A stretch of DNA of 64,000 nt from Streptomyces sp. Y2F8-2 (GTDB taxonomy: Bacteria > Actinomycetota > Actinomycetes > Streptomycetales > Streptomycetaceae): positions 154,963 through 218,962 of the forward strand of contig NZ_BNGS01000014.1 of the NCBI RefSeq assembly GCF_014905555.1, given 5' to 3'. Position 1 is the first letter of the stretch. Every line of letters starts with the position of its first letter. The position numbers and the translations under genes are program-made. Shown piece after piece: positions 46,996 through 54,675 of this stretch. The notes under the pieces were generated by a model, which ran no database searches, was not told where the DNA came from, and saw only the letters and a list, made by a program, of their open reading frames with translations.

Positions 46996-47054
46996 ACCGC
47001 CGTGGCACGCACGGACGGCGAACCACCATGGCACGCACGGACAGCGAACCGCCC
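46994..47054. repeat. 26-bp tandem direct repeat
   Basis: Two copies of a 26-base unit (GAACCGCCGTGGCACGCACG... at 46994-47019 and 47020-47045) differing at three positions, followed by a nine-base start of a third copy. It begins at the stop codon of the MBL-fold gene. On the reverse strand each copy reads VRACHGGS, but no gene is supported there. Confidence 0.7.
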
Positions 47055-47357
47055 AGCTGGTGTGAGCCCGGCGTGACAGCGGGGCGCACGCGCCCCGTGT
47101 GAACCGTTCGCACGCGTTGGTCTCGTGCGTGCGCTCCCGGCGCGCCCAATGGTGCAGTCCACTGGAAAGCAGCCCCGCACAGGATGACGGCTCCTGCGCG
47201 GTGATGGGCCGCCGGTCCCCCGATCCCCGCCCTCGACCGGCGGCCCCGGCCCGCGTTCCGCCCCAGCGTTCACAGGAATGCAACACTCGTTCCCACCATG
47301 CGGACAGTTGCTGACCTGACCTCGACAAACAGGGCGTCGCGCTGCCAATCTCCCGCC
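47055..47357. other. Intergenic region before the amino-acid importer
   Basis: Together with the repeat this makes a 362-base gap. It holds a hairpin (47080-47097) and the presumed promoter of the importer, but no gene I can support; both strands show only Arg/Pro/Ser-rich shadow frames. No riboswitch was recognised. Confidence 0.4.
47080..47097 (+). terminator. Hairpin after the MBL-fold hydrolase
   Basis: CGGGGCG-CACG-CGCCCCG, a 7-bp perfect stem with a 4-base loop, 85 bases beyond the stop and after the tandem repeat. Confidence 0.45.
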
Positions 47358-48242
47358 ATGCACCTCGCCCAACGCGCCCTGCGCCGCGCCGCGTCCGGCG
47401 CCACCGTCGCCCTGCTCGCCCTCGCCGTGGGCTGCGCCCCGCAGCCGGAGGAGAACGCCTCCCCCAAGGCTTCCGGGACGGGCGCCCAGACGTGCGCGAA
47501 GGGCAAGCTGGCCACCAAGACGTCCGGAAAGCTGACGATCGCGACCGACGAGCCCGCCTACGAGCCCTGGTTCAAGGACGACAAGCCGGCCAACGGCAAG
47601 GGCTTCGAGTCGGCCGTCGCCTACGCCGTGGCGCAGCAGCTCGGCTACGGCCAGAGCACTGTCGTATGGCAGACCGTCCCCTTCAACAAGGCCTTCGCGC
47701 CTGGGGAGAAGACCTTCGACTTCGACATCAACCAGGTGTCGATCAGTGCCGAGCGCAAGAAGGCCGTGGACTTCTCCTCCGGCTACTACGACGTCCGCCA
47801 GGCCGTCATCGCCCTGAAGGGTTCCAAGGCCGCGAAGGCGAAGAGCATCGCGGACCTGAAGGACGTCAAGCTGGGTGCGCAGGTCGGCACCACCAGCCTC
47901 GACTACATCACCAACGTGGTGAAGCCGAAGCAGCAGCCGGCCGCGTACGCCAAGAACGACCAGGCGAAGTCGGCCCTGAAGAACGGTCAGGTGGACGCCA
48001 TCGTCACCGACCTGCCCACCGCCTTCTACATCACCGCGGCCGAGGTGACCGACGCCAAGATCGTCGGCCAGTTCGAGAACCAGGGCGGGACGCCCGAGCA
48101 GTTCGGGCTCGTCCTCGACAAGGGCAGCGCGCTCACCCCGTGCGTGACCTCCGCCGTGGACGCCCTGCGCAAGGACGGCACCCTGGCGAAGCTGGAGCAG
48201 CAGTGGCTGTCCGACGCCGTCGACGCTCCGGTGCTCAAGTGA
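47358..48242 (+). CDS. Amino-acid ABC transporter substrate-binding lipoprotein
   Basis: Family-3 solute-binding protein of 294 residues. Signal peptide MHLAQRALRRAASGATVALLALAVGC with lipobox AVGC, so a lipoprotein. Conserved features: SGKLTIATDEPAYEPWF, GFESAVAYAVAQQLGYG, FDFDINQVSISAERKKAVDFSSGYYDVRQAVI (in segments), QVGTTSLDYI and the C-terminal DGTLAKLEQQWL. Likely ligand is a polar amino acid. No Shine-Dalgarno is evident before ATG 47358; an in-frame ATG 47298 would add 20 residues and spoil the signal peptide. Overlaps the permease as GTGA. Confidence 0.93.
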   Translation: MHLAQRALRRAASGATVALLALAVGCAPQPEENASPKASGTGAQTCAKGKLATKTSGKLTIATDEPAYEPWFKDDKPANGKGFESAVAYAVAQQLGYGQSTVVWQTVPFNKAFAPGEKTFDFDINQVSISAERKKAVDFSSGYYDVRQAVIALKGSKAAKAKSIADLKDVKLGAQVGTTSLDYITNVVKPKQQPAAYAKNDQAKSALKNGQVDAIVTDLPTAFYITAAEVTDAKIVGQFENQGGTPEQFGLVLDKGSALTPCVTSAVDALRKDGTLAKLEQQWLSDAVDAPVLK

Positions 48243-49168
48243 CCGTCATCGGTCAGGAGTCGGGAGGGGACTCCGGCGAAGCCGGTATGCCGGGCACGGG
48301 CGTCGTGCCCGGCGGGGACGACGCGTACGTCCCCTCGCAGCGGCGGATCGAGCGCGAGCGCCACAAGCGCGCACGCGCCCGGCGCGCCACTGCGATCGCG
48401 GCACTGTCGACGCTCGTCACCGCGGCCGTCGTCTACCTGATCGTCGTCAACGCGCCCGGCTGGCCGCGCACCGAAGAGACGTTCTTCAACGCGCACTACG
48501 CGCGCGAGGCGCTCCCGAAGGTGCTCGACGGGCTGTGGCTCAACGTGCGTCTGCTGCTGGTGTGCGGCGTCGCGGTCCTCGTCCTCGGCATGCTGATCGC
48601 CGTCGCCCGCACCCTGCGCGGGCCGGTGTTCTTCCCGCTGCGCGTCCTGGCCGCCGCGTACACGGACTTCTTCCGCGGACTGCCCCTGATCATCAACCTG
48701 ATGATCGTGGTCCTGGGCGTGCCCGCGCTGCGGTTGCAGGGCGTGACCGTCGATCCGGTGCTGCTCGGCGGGACGGCGCTCACGCTCACGTACTCGGCGT
48801 ACGTGGCCGAGGTGTTCCGAGCCGGCATCGAGTCCGTCCATCCCTCGCAGCGCGCCGCGGCCCGCTCCCTCGGCCTGACGAACCGCCAGGCGCTGCGCCA
48901 TGTGGTGCTCCCTCAGGCAGTACGTCGCCAGGTGCCACCCCTGCTCAACGATCTGGTGTCACTCCAGAAGGACACCGGGCTGGTCTCGATCGGCGGTGCG
49001 GTCGACGCCGTTCGGGCCTCCGACATCATCGTGGGCCGGAGTCTCAACTACACGCCGTACATCGTCGCCGGGCTTGTCTTCGTGGCGCTGACCATCCCGA
49101 TGACCCGCTTCACGGACTGGGTGACCGCCCGGATGGACCGGCAGCGGGCGCAGGGAGGGAACCTGTGA
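48239..49168 (+). CDS. Amino-acid ABC transporter permease
   Basis: 309 residues of the HisM/GlnP class. A ~50-residue cytoplasmic, charged N-terminal extension (RRIERERHKRARARRA) precedes the first helix; the permease core has about five to six helices with TDFFRGLPLIINLMIVV, LTLTYSAYVAEVFRAGIESVHPSQRAAARSLGL (EAA region) and VVLPQAVRRQVPPLLNDLVSLQKDTGLVS. GTG start inside the stop of the binding-protein gene; own stop overlaps the ATPase. Confidence 0.94.
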   Translation: MTVIGQESGGDSGEAGMPGTGVVPGGDDAYVPSQRRIERERHKRARARRATAIAALSTLVTAAVVYLIVVNAPGWPRTEETFFNAHYAREALPKVLDGLWLNVRLLLVCGVAVLVLGMLIAVARTLRGPVFFPLRVLAAAYTDFFRGLPLIINLMIVVLGVPALRLQGVTVDPVLLGGTALTLTYSAYVAEVFRAGIESVHPSQRAAARSLGLTNRQALRHVVLPQAVRRQVPPLLNDLVSLQKDTGLVSIGGAVDAVRASDIIVGRSLNYTPYIVAGLVFVALTIPMTRFTDWVTARMDRQRAQGGNL

Positions 49169-49959
49169 GCGACATCCTCGAGAAGTCCCATGCCGCATCC
49201 GGTGCGCCGGGCGGCGGGCCCGTGCTGCGCATGGAGTCCGTCCGCAAGACCTTCGGCGATTCGGTCGTTCTCCGGAACGTCGATCTGGAGGTCTCCCCGC
49301 ACACGGTGACGGCCCTGATCGGTGCTTCCGGCTCGGGCAAGTCGACGCTGCTGCGCTGCGCGAACCTCCTGGAGGAGATCGACGACGGCGCCATCTGGCT
49401 GGACGGAGAGGAGATCACCGACCCGCGTGTCGACCAGGACGCCGTACGGCGCCGGATCGGCGTCGTCTTCCAGGCGTACAACCTCTTTCCCCACCTGACC
49501 GTCCTGGAGAACATCACGCTCGCCCCGCGCCGGGTGCACGGCGTCGCGCGGGCGGCGGCCGATGAGCACGCCCGCGAGTTGCTGGAGCGGCTCGGACTCG
49601 CCGCCAAGGCGACCGAGTACCCGGACCGGCTCAGCGGCGGCCAGCAGCAGCGCGTCGCGATCGTGCGGGCGCTGGCCGTACGCCCCCGGCTGCTGCTTCT
49701 GGACGAGATCACCGCGGCACTCGACCCGGAGCTCGTGGGCGAGGTCCTCAGTGTCGTCCGGGACCTGAAGGACGACGGCATGACCATGGTGCTCGCCACC
49801 CACGAGATGGGCTTCGCCCGTGAAGTCGCGGACCAGGTCTGCTTCCTGGAGGGCGGCGTGGTCCTGGAGCGCGGTACGGCCGAGCAGGTCTTCGGCGATC
49901 CGCAGCAGGAGCGCACACGGCGCTTCCTGCACCGGATCGTGGAGGCGGGGCGGCTCTGA
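49165..49959 (+). CDS. Amino-acid ABC transporter ATP-binding protein
   Basis: 264 residues of the GlnQ/HisP class. Walker A GASGSGKSTLLRCANLLEE, Q-loop VFQAYNLFPHLTVLENI, signature LSGGQQQRVAIVRAL, Walker B LLLLDEITAALDPEL and H-loop LATHEMGFAREVAD are complete. Completes the importer with the two preceding genes; four-base overlap (GTGA). Convergent with aroQ, with 23 bases between stops. Confidence 0.95.
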   Translation: MSDILEKSHAASGAPGGGPVLRMESVRKTFGDSVVLRNVDLEVSPHTVTALIGASGSGKSTLLRCANLLEEIDDGAIWLDGEEITDPRVDQDAVRRRIGVVFQAYNLFPHLTVLENITLAPRRVHGVARAAADEHARELLERLGLAAKATEYPDRLSGGQQQRVAIVRALAVRPRLLLLDEITAALDPELVGEVLSVVRDLKDDGMTMVLATHEMGFAREVADQVCFLEGGVVLERGTAEQVFGDPQQERTRRFLHRIVEAGRL

Positions 49960-49982
49960 GGCAGGGGCTGCTTCCCCCGAGG

Positions 49983-50456
49983 TCACGCCTCCGTTCGCCC
50001 CGCCCCCACGAGCGTCGCGACCCGCTCCACGGCGAACGCGTACCCCTGCACCCCGCACCCGGCGATGACCCCGTCGGCCCTCAGGGAGACGTAGGAATGG
50101 TGCCGGAACTGCTCACGCTGGTGGATGTTGGAGATGTGGACCTCCACCACCGGCAGCCCGTCACAGGTGTTGAGGGCATCGAGGATCGCGACGGAGGTGT
50201 GCGAGTAGGCGGCCGGGTTGATCACGATCCCGGCGTGGTTCAGGCGCGCCTCGTGGATCCACTCCACCAGTTCGCCCTCGTGGTTGGACTGCCGGAAGTC
50301 CACCGTGCCGCCGTAGGCGGCCGCCGCCTTCACGCACAGCGCCTCGACGTCCGCGAGCGTGTCGGAGCCGTAGATCTCCGGCTGGCGTTGCCCGAGAAGA
50401 TTCAGATTGGGGCCGTTGAGGATCATGATCGGGGCGTCGGCGAGAGTGCGGGGCAC
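49983..50456 (-). CDS. aroQ: Type II 3-dehydroquinate dehydratase
   Basis: Third step of the shikimate pathway. 157 residues of the small dodecameric type: NGPNLNLLGQRQPEIYG (catalytic Tyr), FRQSNHEGELVEWIHEA, INPAAYSHTSVAILDAL and VEVHISNIHQREQFRHHSYVS (catalytic His), followed by the usual C-terminal GYAFAVERVATL. GTG start with GGAGGAAAT immediately upstream. Confidence 0.96.
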   Translation of the reverse strand: MPRTLADAPIMILNGPNLNLLGQRQPEIYGSDTLADVEALCVKAAAAYGGTVDFRQSNHEGELVEWIHEARLNHAGIVINPAAYSHTSVAILDALNTCDGLPVVEVHISNIHQREQFRHHSYVSLRADGVIAGCGVQGYAFAVERVATLVGAGRTEA

Positions 50457-50713
50457 ATTTCCTCCGGTCCGTTCCAGGTCTTCCGGTCCTTGGCGGACCG
50501 CTGATCAGCCCCCGGTCTATCACGATGCGCCGAGCGCGTGACCCGGCCGGTGCGAGCTGGGCCAGGTGCCGTGCGCGCGGAGCGTCCCGCGTGGCGCATC
50601 ACCGCACCCAGTGATCGCGCCGTTCGCTCGGGCGCACGCCCGCCCCATCGGTCGCGGCACCGAGCCCCCGTGCGCCCCCGTAGCAGGTGGTTACGCCGGG
50701 TAGTTGATCCGGC

Positions 50714-52024
50714 ATGCACGATGCACGCTCGGTAAGGGCTCCTTCCATGCTCCGGCTCGCGGCCACCTCGCTCGCCGGAACCGCCGTCGAGTTCTACGAC
50801 TTCTTCGTCTACGGGACCGCGGCCGCCCTGGTCCTTGGCCCCCTGTTCTTCCCGACGTTCTCCCCGGTGGCGGGCACACTGGCGGCGTTCGGAACCTTCG
50901 GGGTCGGCTTCGTGGCGCGACCGCTCGGGTCGGTGCTGTTCGGGCACATCGGGGACCGGCGCGGGAGACGGCCGGTTCTCATCGCCTCCCTGGTGCTGAC
51001 CGGCACGGCGACGGTGGCGGTCGGCTGTCTTCCGACGTACGAGTCGATCGGCACGGCCGCTCCCGTGCTCCTTCTGGTGCTGCGCTTTCTGCAAGGCCTG
51101 GGGCTCGGCGGGGAGTGGGGCGGTGCCGTGCTGCTGACCGTGGAACACGCGCCCGCCGGGCGGCGCGTGTTGTGGTCCAGCTTTCCGCAGATCGGCCCGT
51201 CGCTGGGTTTCCTGCTGGCCAATGGCGTGATGCTGGGACTGTCGGCGACGTTGTCGGACGCGCAGTTCGCCTCCTGGGGGTGGCGGATTCCCTTCTGGGC
51301 GGCTGGGGTGCTCGCGACGGCAGGTCTGTGGCTGCGCAGCGCGCTCGCCGAGAGCCCTCTGTTCCTGGACATCGACGACCACGCGCGCGTGCCGCTCGTC
51401 GAGGTCGTGCGCCGCCACTGGCGGCTCGTCCTGCTGACGGCCGGCGCACTCGCGATCGGGTACGCGGTCTTCTACACCACGACGACGTGGTCCCTGGCGT
51501 ACGCCACGGAGCGGCTCGGCGTGAGCCGCACGGTCATGCTGGCCTGTGTCATGGCCACCGTCGCGGTGCAGGGGATCCTGACCCCGCTGTTCGCCCTCGT
51601 GGGTGACCGCTACGGGCGGCGTCCCCTGTGTCTGACGGGCTGTGCCTGCACCGCGCTGTGGATGTTCCCCATGGTGGCGTTGCTCGCCACGGGCGAGCCC
51701 CTGCTGATGTTCGTGGGGTTCCTGGGGGCGGGGCTCGCCCTCATCACGATGTTCGCCGTGATCGCCGCGTATCTGCCGGAGCTGTTCGAGCCCCGGGTGC
51801 GCTGCACGGGTGCGGCCGTGGGTTACAACCTGGGCGGCGTGCTCGGCGGCGCCCTCACCCCGATCGTGGCCACCACACTGGCCGAGCGCGGGGGCCGGGT
51901 GCCCTGGGGTGTCGGCGCCTACCTGACGGCGGTGGCCCTGCTCAGCCTCGGGTGCTTCGCACTGCTGCCGGAGACCCGTCCGGTGCAGATGCAGGCCCCG
52001 GTGTCGGAGCCGACTCCCGGATGA
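50714..52024 (+). CDS. MFS transporter, metabolite:H+ symporter (MHS) type
   Basis: Twelve-helix transporter of about 436 residues. SLAGTAVEFYDFFVYGTAAALVLGPLFFP at the N-terminus, motif A GHIGDRRGRRPVLIASLVLTGTATVAVG (in segments), GLGLGGEWGGAVLLTVEHAP and the second-half LVGDRYGRRPLCLTG are hallmarks of the MHS family (shikimate, proline/betaine, alpha-ketoglutarate). Substrate unknown. ATG 50747 has AAGGG nine bases upstream and may be the true start (11 residues shorter). Stands alone. Confidence 0.9.
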   Translation: MHDARSVRAPSMLRLAATSLAGTAVEFYDFFVYGTAAALVLGPLFFPTFSPVAGTLAAFGTFGVGFVARPLGSVLFGHIGDRRGRRPVLIASLVLTGTATVAVGCLPTYESIGTAAPVLLLVLRFLQGLGLGGEWGGAVLLTVEHAPAGRRVLWSSFPQIGPSLGFLLANGVMLGLSATLSDAQFASWGWRIPFWAAGVLATAGLWLRSALAESPLFLDIDDHARVPLVEVVRRHWRLVLLTAGALAIGYAVFYTTTTWSLAYATERLGVSRTVMLACVMATVAVQGILTPLFALVGDRYGRRPLCLTGCACTALWMFPMVALLATGEPLLMFVGFLGAGLALITMFAVIAAYLPELFEPRVRCTGAAVGYNLGGVLGGALTPIVATTLAERGGRVPWGVGAYLTAVALLSLGCFALLPETRPVQMQAPVSEPTPG

Positions 52025-52063
52025 GGCGCTGGGGCCCGGCGATCGTCGCCTGTTGTTCCCCGG

Positions 52064-53164
52064 CTACGGATTGACCGCCAGTTCCAGGTACGCCGCGAAC
52101 ACCACCAGATGAACACCGCCCTGAAGCGGCGTGGCTCTCCCGGGGACCACCGTCAGAGAGCTCACGACCACGGTCAGCGCCAGCAGCACCATGTGCACCG
52201 GGCCGAGACCGAGGACGAGCGGCCCGGGGAGCCATACGCTCGCCAGGGCGACTGCGGGGATGGTCAGGCCGATGCTGGCCAGTGCAGACCCGAGACCCAG
52301 GTTGAGGCTGGTCTGCACCCGGTCGCGGCGCGCCGACCGCAGCGCGGCGATGGTCTCGGGCAGCAGCACGAGCAGCGCGATGACGACCCCGACGACGGCC
52401 TGCGGCATCCCGGCCGCCGCCACCCCGGATTCGATGGCGGGAGACACTCCCTTGGCGAGCCCGACGACCCCGACGAGGGCGAGGCCGAGCAGGCCCAGGC
52501 TGAGGGCGGCGGTCCGCGCGGACGGCGCTTCAGCGTGGTCGTCCGCGTGGATCACCTCTCCCTGCCGGGTGATGGGGAGGAAGTAGTCGCGGTGGCGCAC
52601 GGTCTGGGTCGCCACGAACAGGCCGTACAACACCAGTGAGGAGAGCGCGGCGAAGGTGAGCTGGGCCGAGGAGAACTCCGGGCCGGGCTTGCTGGTGGTG
52701 AACGTCGGCAGGACCAGGCTGAGGGTGGCGAGTGTCGCCACGGTGGCCAGGGCCGCGCCGGTGCCCTCGGGGTTGAAGACCGCGATTCCGTGGCGCAGTG
52801 AGGCGACGAGCAGGCACAGTCCGACGACGCCGTTGCAGGTGATCATCACGGCCGCGAAGACGGTGTCCCGGGCCAGGCTCGCGCTCTTGGGTCCGCCGTC
52901 CGCCATAAGGGCGACGATGAGCCCCACCTCGATGATCGTGACGGCGACGGCGAGAACGAGCGAGCCGAACGGCTCACCGACCCGGTGCGCGACCACTTCG
53001 GCATGGTGGACCGCGGCCAGCACGGACGCGGCGAGCACGAACGTGATCACCGCGACGACCGCGCCGGGCACGGCGCGGCCCCAGGTGAGGGCCAGCAGGA
53101 CCACGGCGGCCACCGGCACGACGGCCGTCCACCGCGCCGCGAGCGACCGAAGCCCCACGATCAT
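52064..53164 (-). CDS. Cation/H+ antiporter, ChaA/CaCA type
   Basis: 366 residues and about eleven helices. The two family repeats are clear: HHAEVVAHRVGEPFGSLVLAVAVTIIEVGLIV and PQAVVGVVIALLVLLPETIAALRSARRDRVQTSLNLGLGSALASIGL (in segments), each with the conserved Glu. This matches calcium/sodium-proton antiporter ChaA. Start ATG 53164 (MIVGLRSLAARW); the open frame to 53317 is Arg-rich shadow. Near terC and terD genes, which also concern divalent cations. Confidence 0.88.
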   Translation of the reverse strand: MIVGLRSLAARWTAVVPVAAVVLLALTWGRAVPGAVVAVITFVLAASVLAAVHHAEVVAHRVGEPFGSLVLAVAVTIIEVGLIVALMADGGPKSASLARDTVFAAVMITCNGVVGLCLLVASLRHGIAVFNPEGTGAALATVATLATLSLVLPTFTTSKPGPEFSSAQLTFAALSSLVLYGLFVATQTVRHRDYFLPITRQGEVIHADDHAEAPSARTAALSLGLLGLALVGVVGLAKGVSPAIESGVAAAGMPQAVVGVVIALLVLLPETIAALRSARRDRVQTSLNLGLGSALASIGLTIPAVALASVWLPGPLVLGLGPVHMVLLALTVVVSSLTVVPGRATPLQGGVHLVVFAAYLELAVNP

Positions 53165-53382
53165 GCGGCGATCGTCGCAGACACGCCCGGAGCCCGCATT
53201 CCGGCTCCTGCCCACCGTATGGTCCCGATGGCGGCCGGGGTCTGTATGAACGTCACCGAGTCGGTCATGGCACCTCCAGGGTGCGTCCCCACGCCGGGAA
53301 CGCTCCTCACCTCGCACGGTCTGGCGGAGGGGTGTCCGGCAAGGTGCCGGGCACCCCTGTCAGCCGTATCGGCCGGGACGCG

Positions 53383-54387
53383 TCAGGCCTCGATGCTGTC
53401 CTCGGCAGCGCTCTGTGTGGCCTTGTGCGTCGCGTCAGCCGCCGCCTCCTGTTTCCGGGAGGCCATCAGGCTGGTGATCGTCGTGACGATCAGGACGGCA
53501 CAGATCACGCCGAGGGAGACCGGGATGGAGATCTCGGGGACGTGTATCCCGGACTCGTGGAGCGCGTGCAGCACCAGCTTGACGCCGATGAAGCCCAGGA
53601 TGATCGACAGGCCGTAGGACAGGTGGACCAGCTTCCTGAGCAGGCCGCCGATGAGGAAGTACAGCTGCCTCAGACCCATCAGCGCGAACGCGTTGGCCGT
53701 GAAGACGATGTACGGGTCCTGCGTCAGGCCGAAGATCGCCGGGATGGAGTCGAGGGCGAACAGCACGTCGGTGGTGCCGATCGCGAGCATCACGACCAGC
53801 ATCGGCGTCATGACCCGCTTGCCGTTCTGCCGTATCCACAGCTTGGTGCCGTGGTAACGGTCGGCCACACCGAAGCGGCGCTCGGCGGCCTTCAGCAGCT
53901 TGTTCTCCTCGTACTCCTCGTCCTCCTCATCGGCCCTCGCCTCCTGTATCAGCTTCCAGGCGGTCCAGATCAGGAACGCGCCGAACAGGTAGAACACCCA
54001 GGAGAAGGACGCGATGATCGCGGCGCCCGCGGCGATGAAGACCGCCCGCAGGACCAGGGCTATGAGCACCCCGACGAGGAGCACGCGCTGCTGGTACTGC
54101 GACGGCACCGCGAACTTCGCCATGATCAGGACGAAGACGAAGAGGTTGTCGACGCTCAGCGACTTCTCGGTGATGAAGCCGGCGAAGAACTCCCCGGCGG
54201 GCTGGCCGCCGCCGAAGACGAGCAGGCCCATCCCGAACAGGCCGGCGAGGGCGATCCAGACGACCGTCCAGATCCCGGCTTCCTTGATCGATACGTCGTG
54301 CGGCTTGCGGCCGATGAAGAAGTCGATCGTGATCAGGGCGGCAAGGCCCACGATGGTCAGGACCCACAGGGTCATCGAAACATCCAC
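53383..54387 (-). CDS. TerC family membrane protein
   Basis: 334 residues, about nine helices. N-terminal WVLTIVGLAALITIDFFIGRKPHDVSIKEAGIWTVVWI (in segments), ITEKSLSVDNLFVFVLIMAKFAVP (conserved acidic motif), TDVLFALDSIPAIFGLTQDPYIVFTANAFALMGLRQLYFLIGG (in segments). TerC/Alx proteins are linked to tellurite resistance and manganese export. An acidic cytoplasmic loop (ADEEDEEYEENK) is notable. GTG 54387 has CGGAGG four bases upstream; the leader contains a putative manganese riboswitch. Confidence 0.93.
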   Translation of the reverse strand: MDVSMTLWVLTIVGLAALITIDFFIGRKPHDVSIKEAGIWTVVWIALAGLFGMGLLVFGGGQPAGEFFAGFITEKSLSVDNLFVFVLIMAKFAVPSQYQQRVLLVGVLIALVLRAVFIAAGAAIIASFSWVFYLFGAFLIWTAWKLIQEARADEEDEEYEENKLLKAAERRFGVADRYHGTKLWIRQNGKRVMTPMLVVMLAIGTTDVLFALDSIPAIFGLTQDPYIVFTANAFALMGLRQLYFLIGGLLRKLVHLSYGLSIILGFIGVKLVLHALHESGIHVPEISIPVSLGVICAVLIVTTITSLMASRKQEAAADATHKATQSAAEDSIEA

Positions 54388-54437
54388 TGCGCCTCCGGCA
54401 GTACGTACGTCACGGCAAATGTCGGCGTCGTCGCCAC

Positions 54438-54562
54438 CGGAGGTCTCTTCCACCCACCGTCGCAGGCGCGTGATACGCCCGGTGCCGTGGGCCGACGCCC
54501 CGGGATCTGGCCTGATCCGTACTGACGGGCGCGCCGCAGCAGATAGGGAGTACTCCCCTCCG
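54438..54562 (-). promoter_or_regulatory. Putative yybP-ykoY manganese riboswitch upstream of terC
   Basis: The minus-strand leader contains the hallmark 5' element CGGAGGGGAGTA (from 54562) and ends with GGAAGAGACCTCCG. CGGAGG (54562-54557) and CCTCCG (54443-54438) form a P1 helix closing a ~125-base domain with internal GC stems. Location before a TerC gene is the classic context of yybP-ykoY elements. CCTCCG is also complementary to the terC Shine-Dalgarno CGGAGG (54397-54392), which suggests translational control. Identification rests on motif memory and pairing, not on a covariance search. Confidence 0.7.
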
Positions 54563-54675
54563 TTGCCAAGCAACAGTACCCGAATCACCAAGGAAAGGTA
54601 AAGAGATTGGCAAAAGAAAGGTCAAAGCACCTGGTCAAGTGCCTGCCCGTACACCAGCGGGCAGAGGGGGACGCC

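Noticed and set aside
46994..47054. Possible CRISPR-like repeat
   Set aside because: The two 26-base units are directly adjacent with no spacers and there are no cas genes, so it is a tandem duplication.
47492..49168. 558-codon frame fusing the permease to upstream sequence
   Set aside because: The first ~250 codons are a shadow of the binding-protein gene; the permease begins at GTG 48239 in a GTGA overlap.
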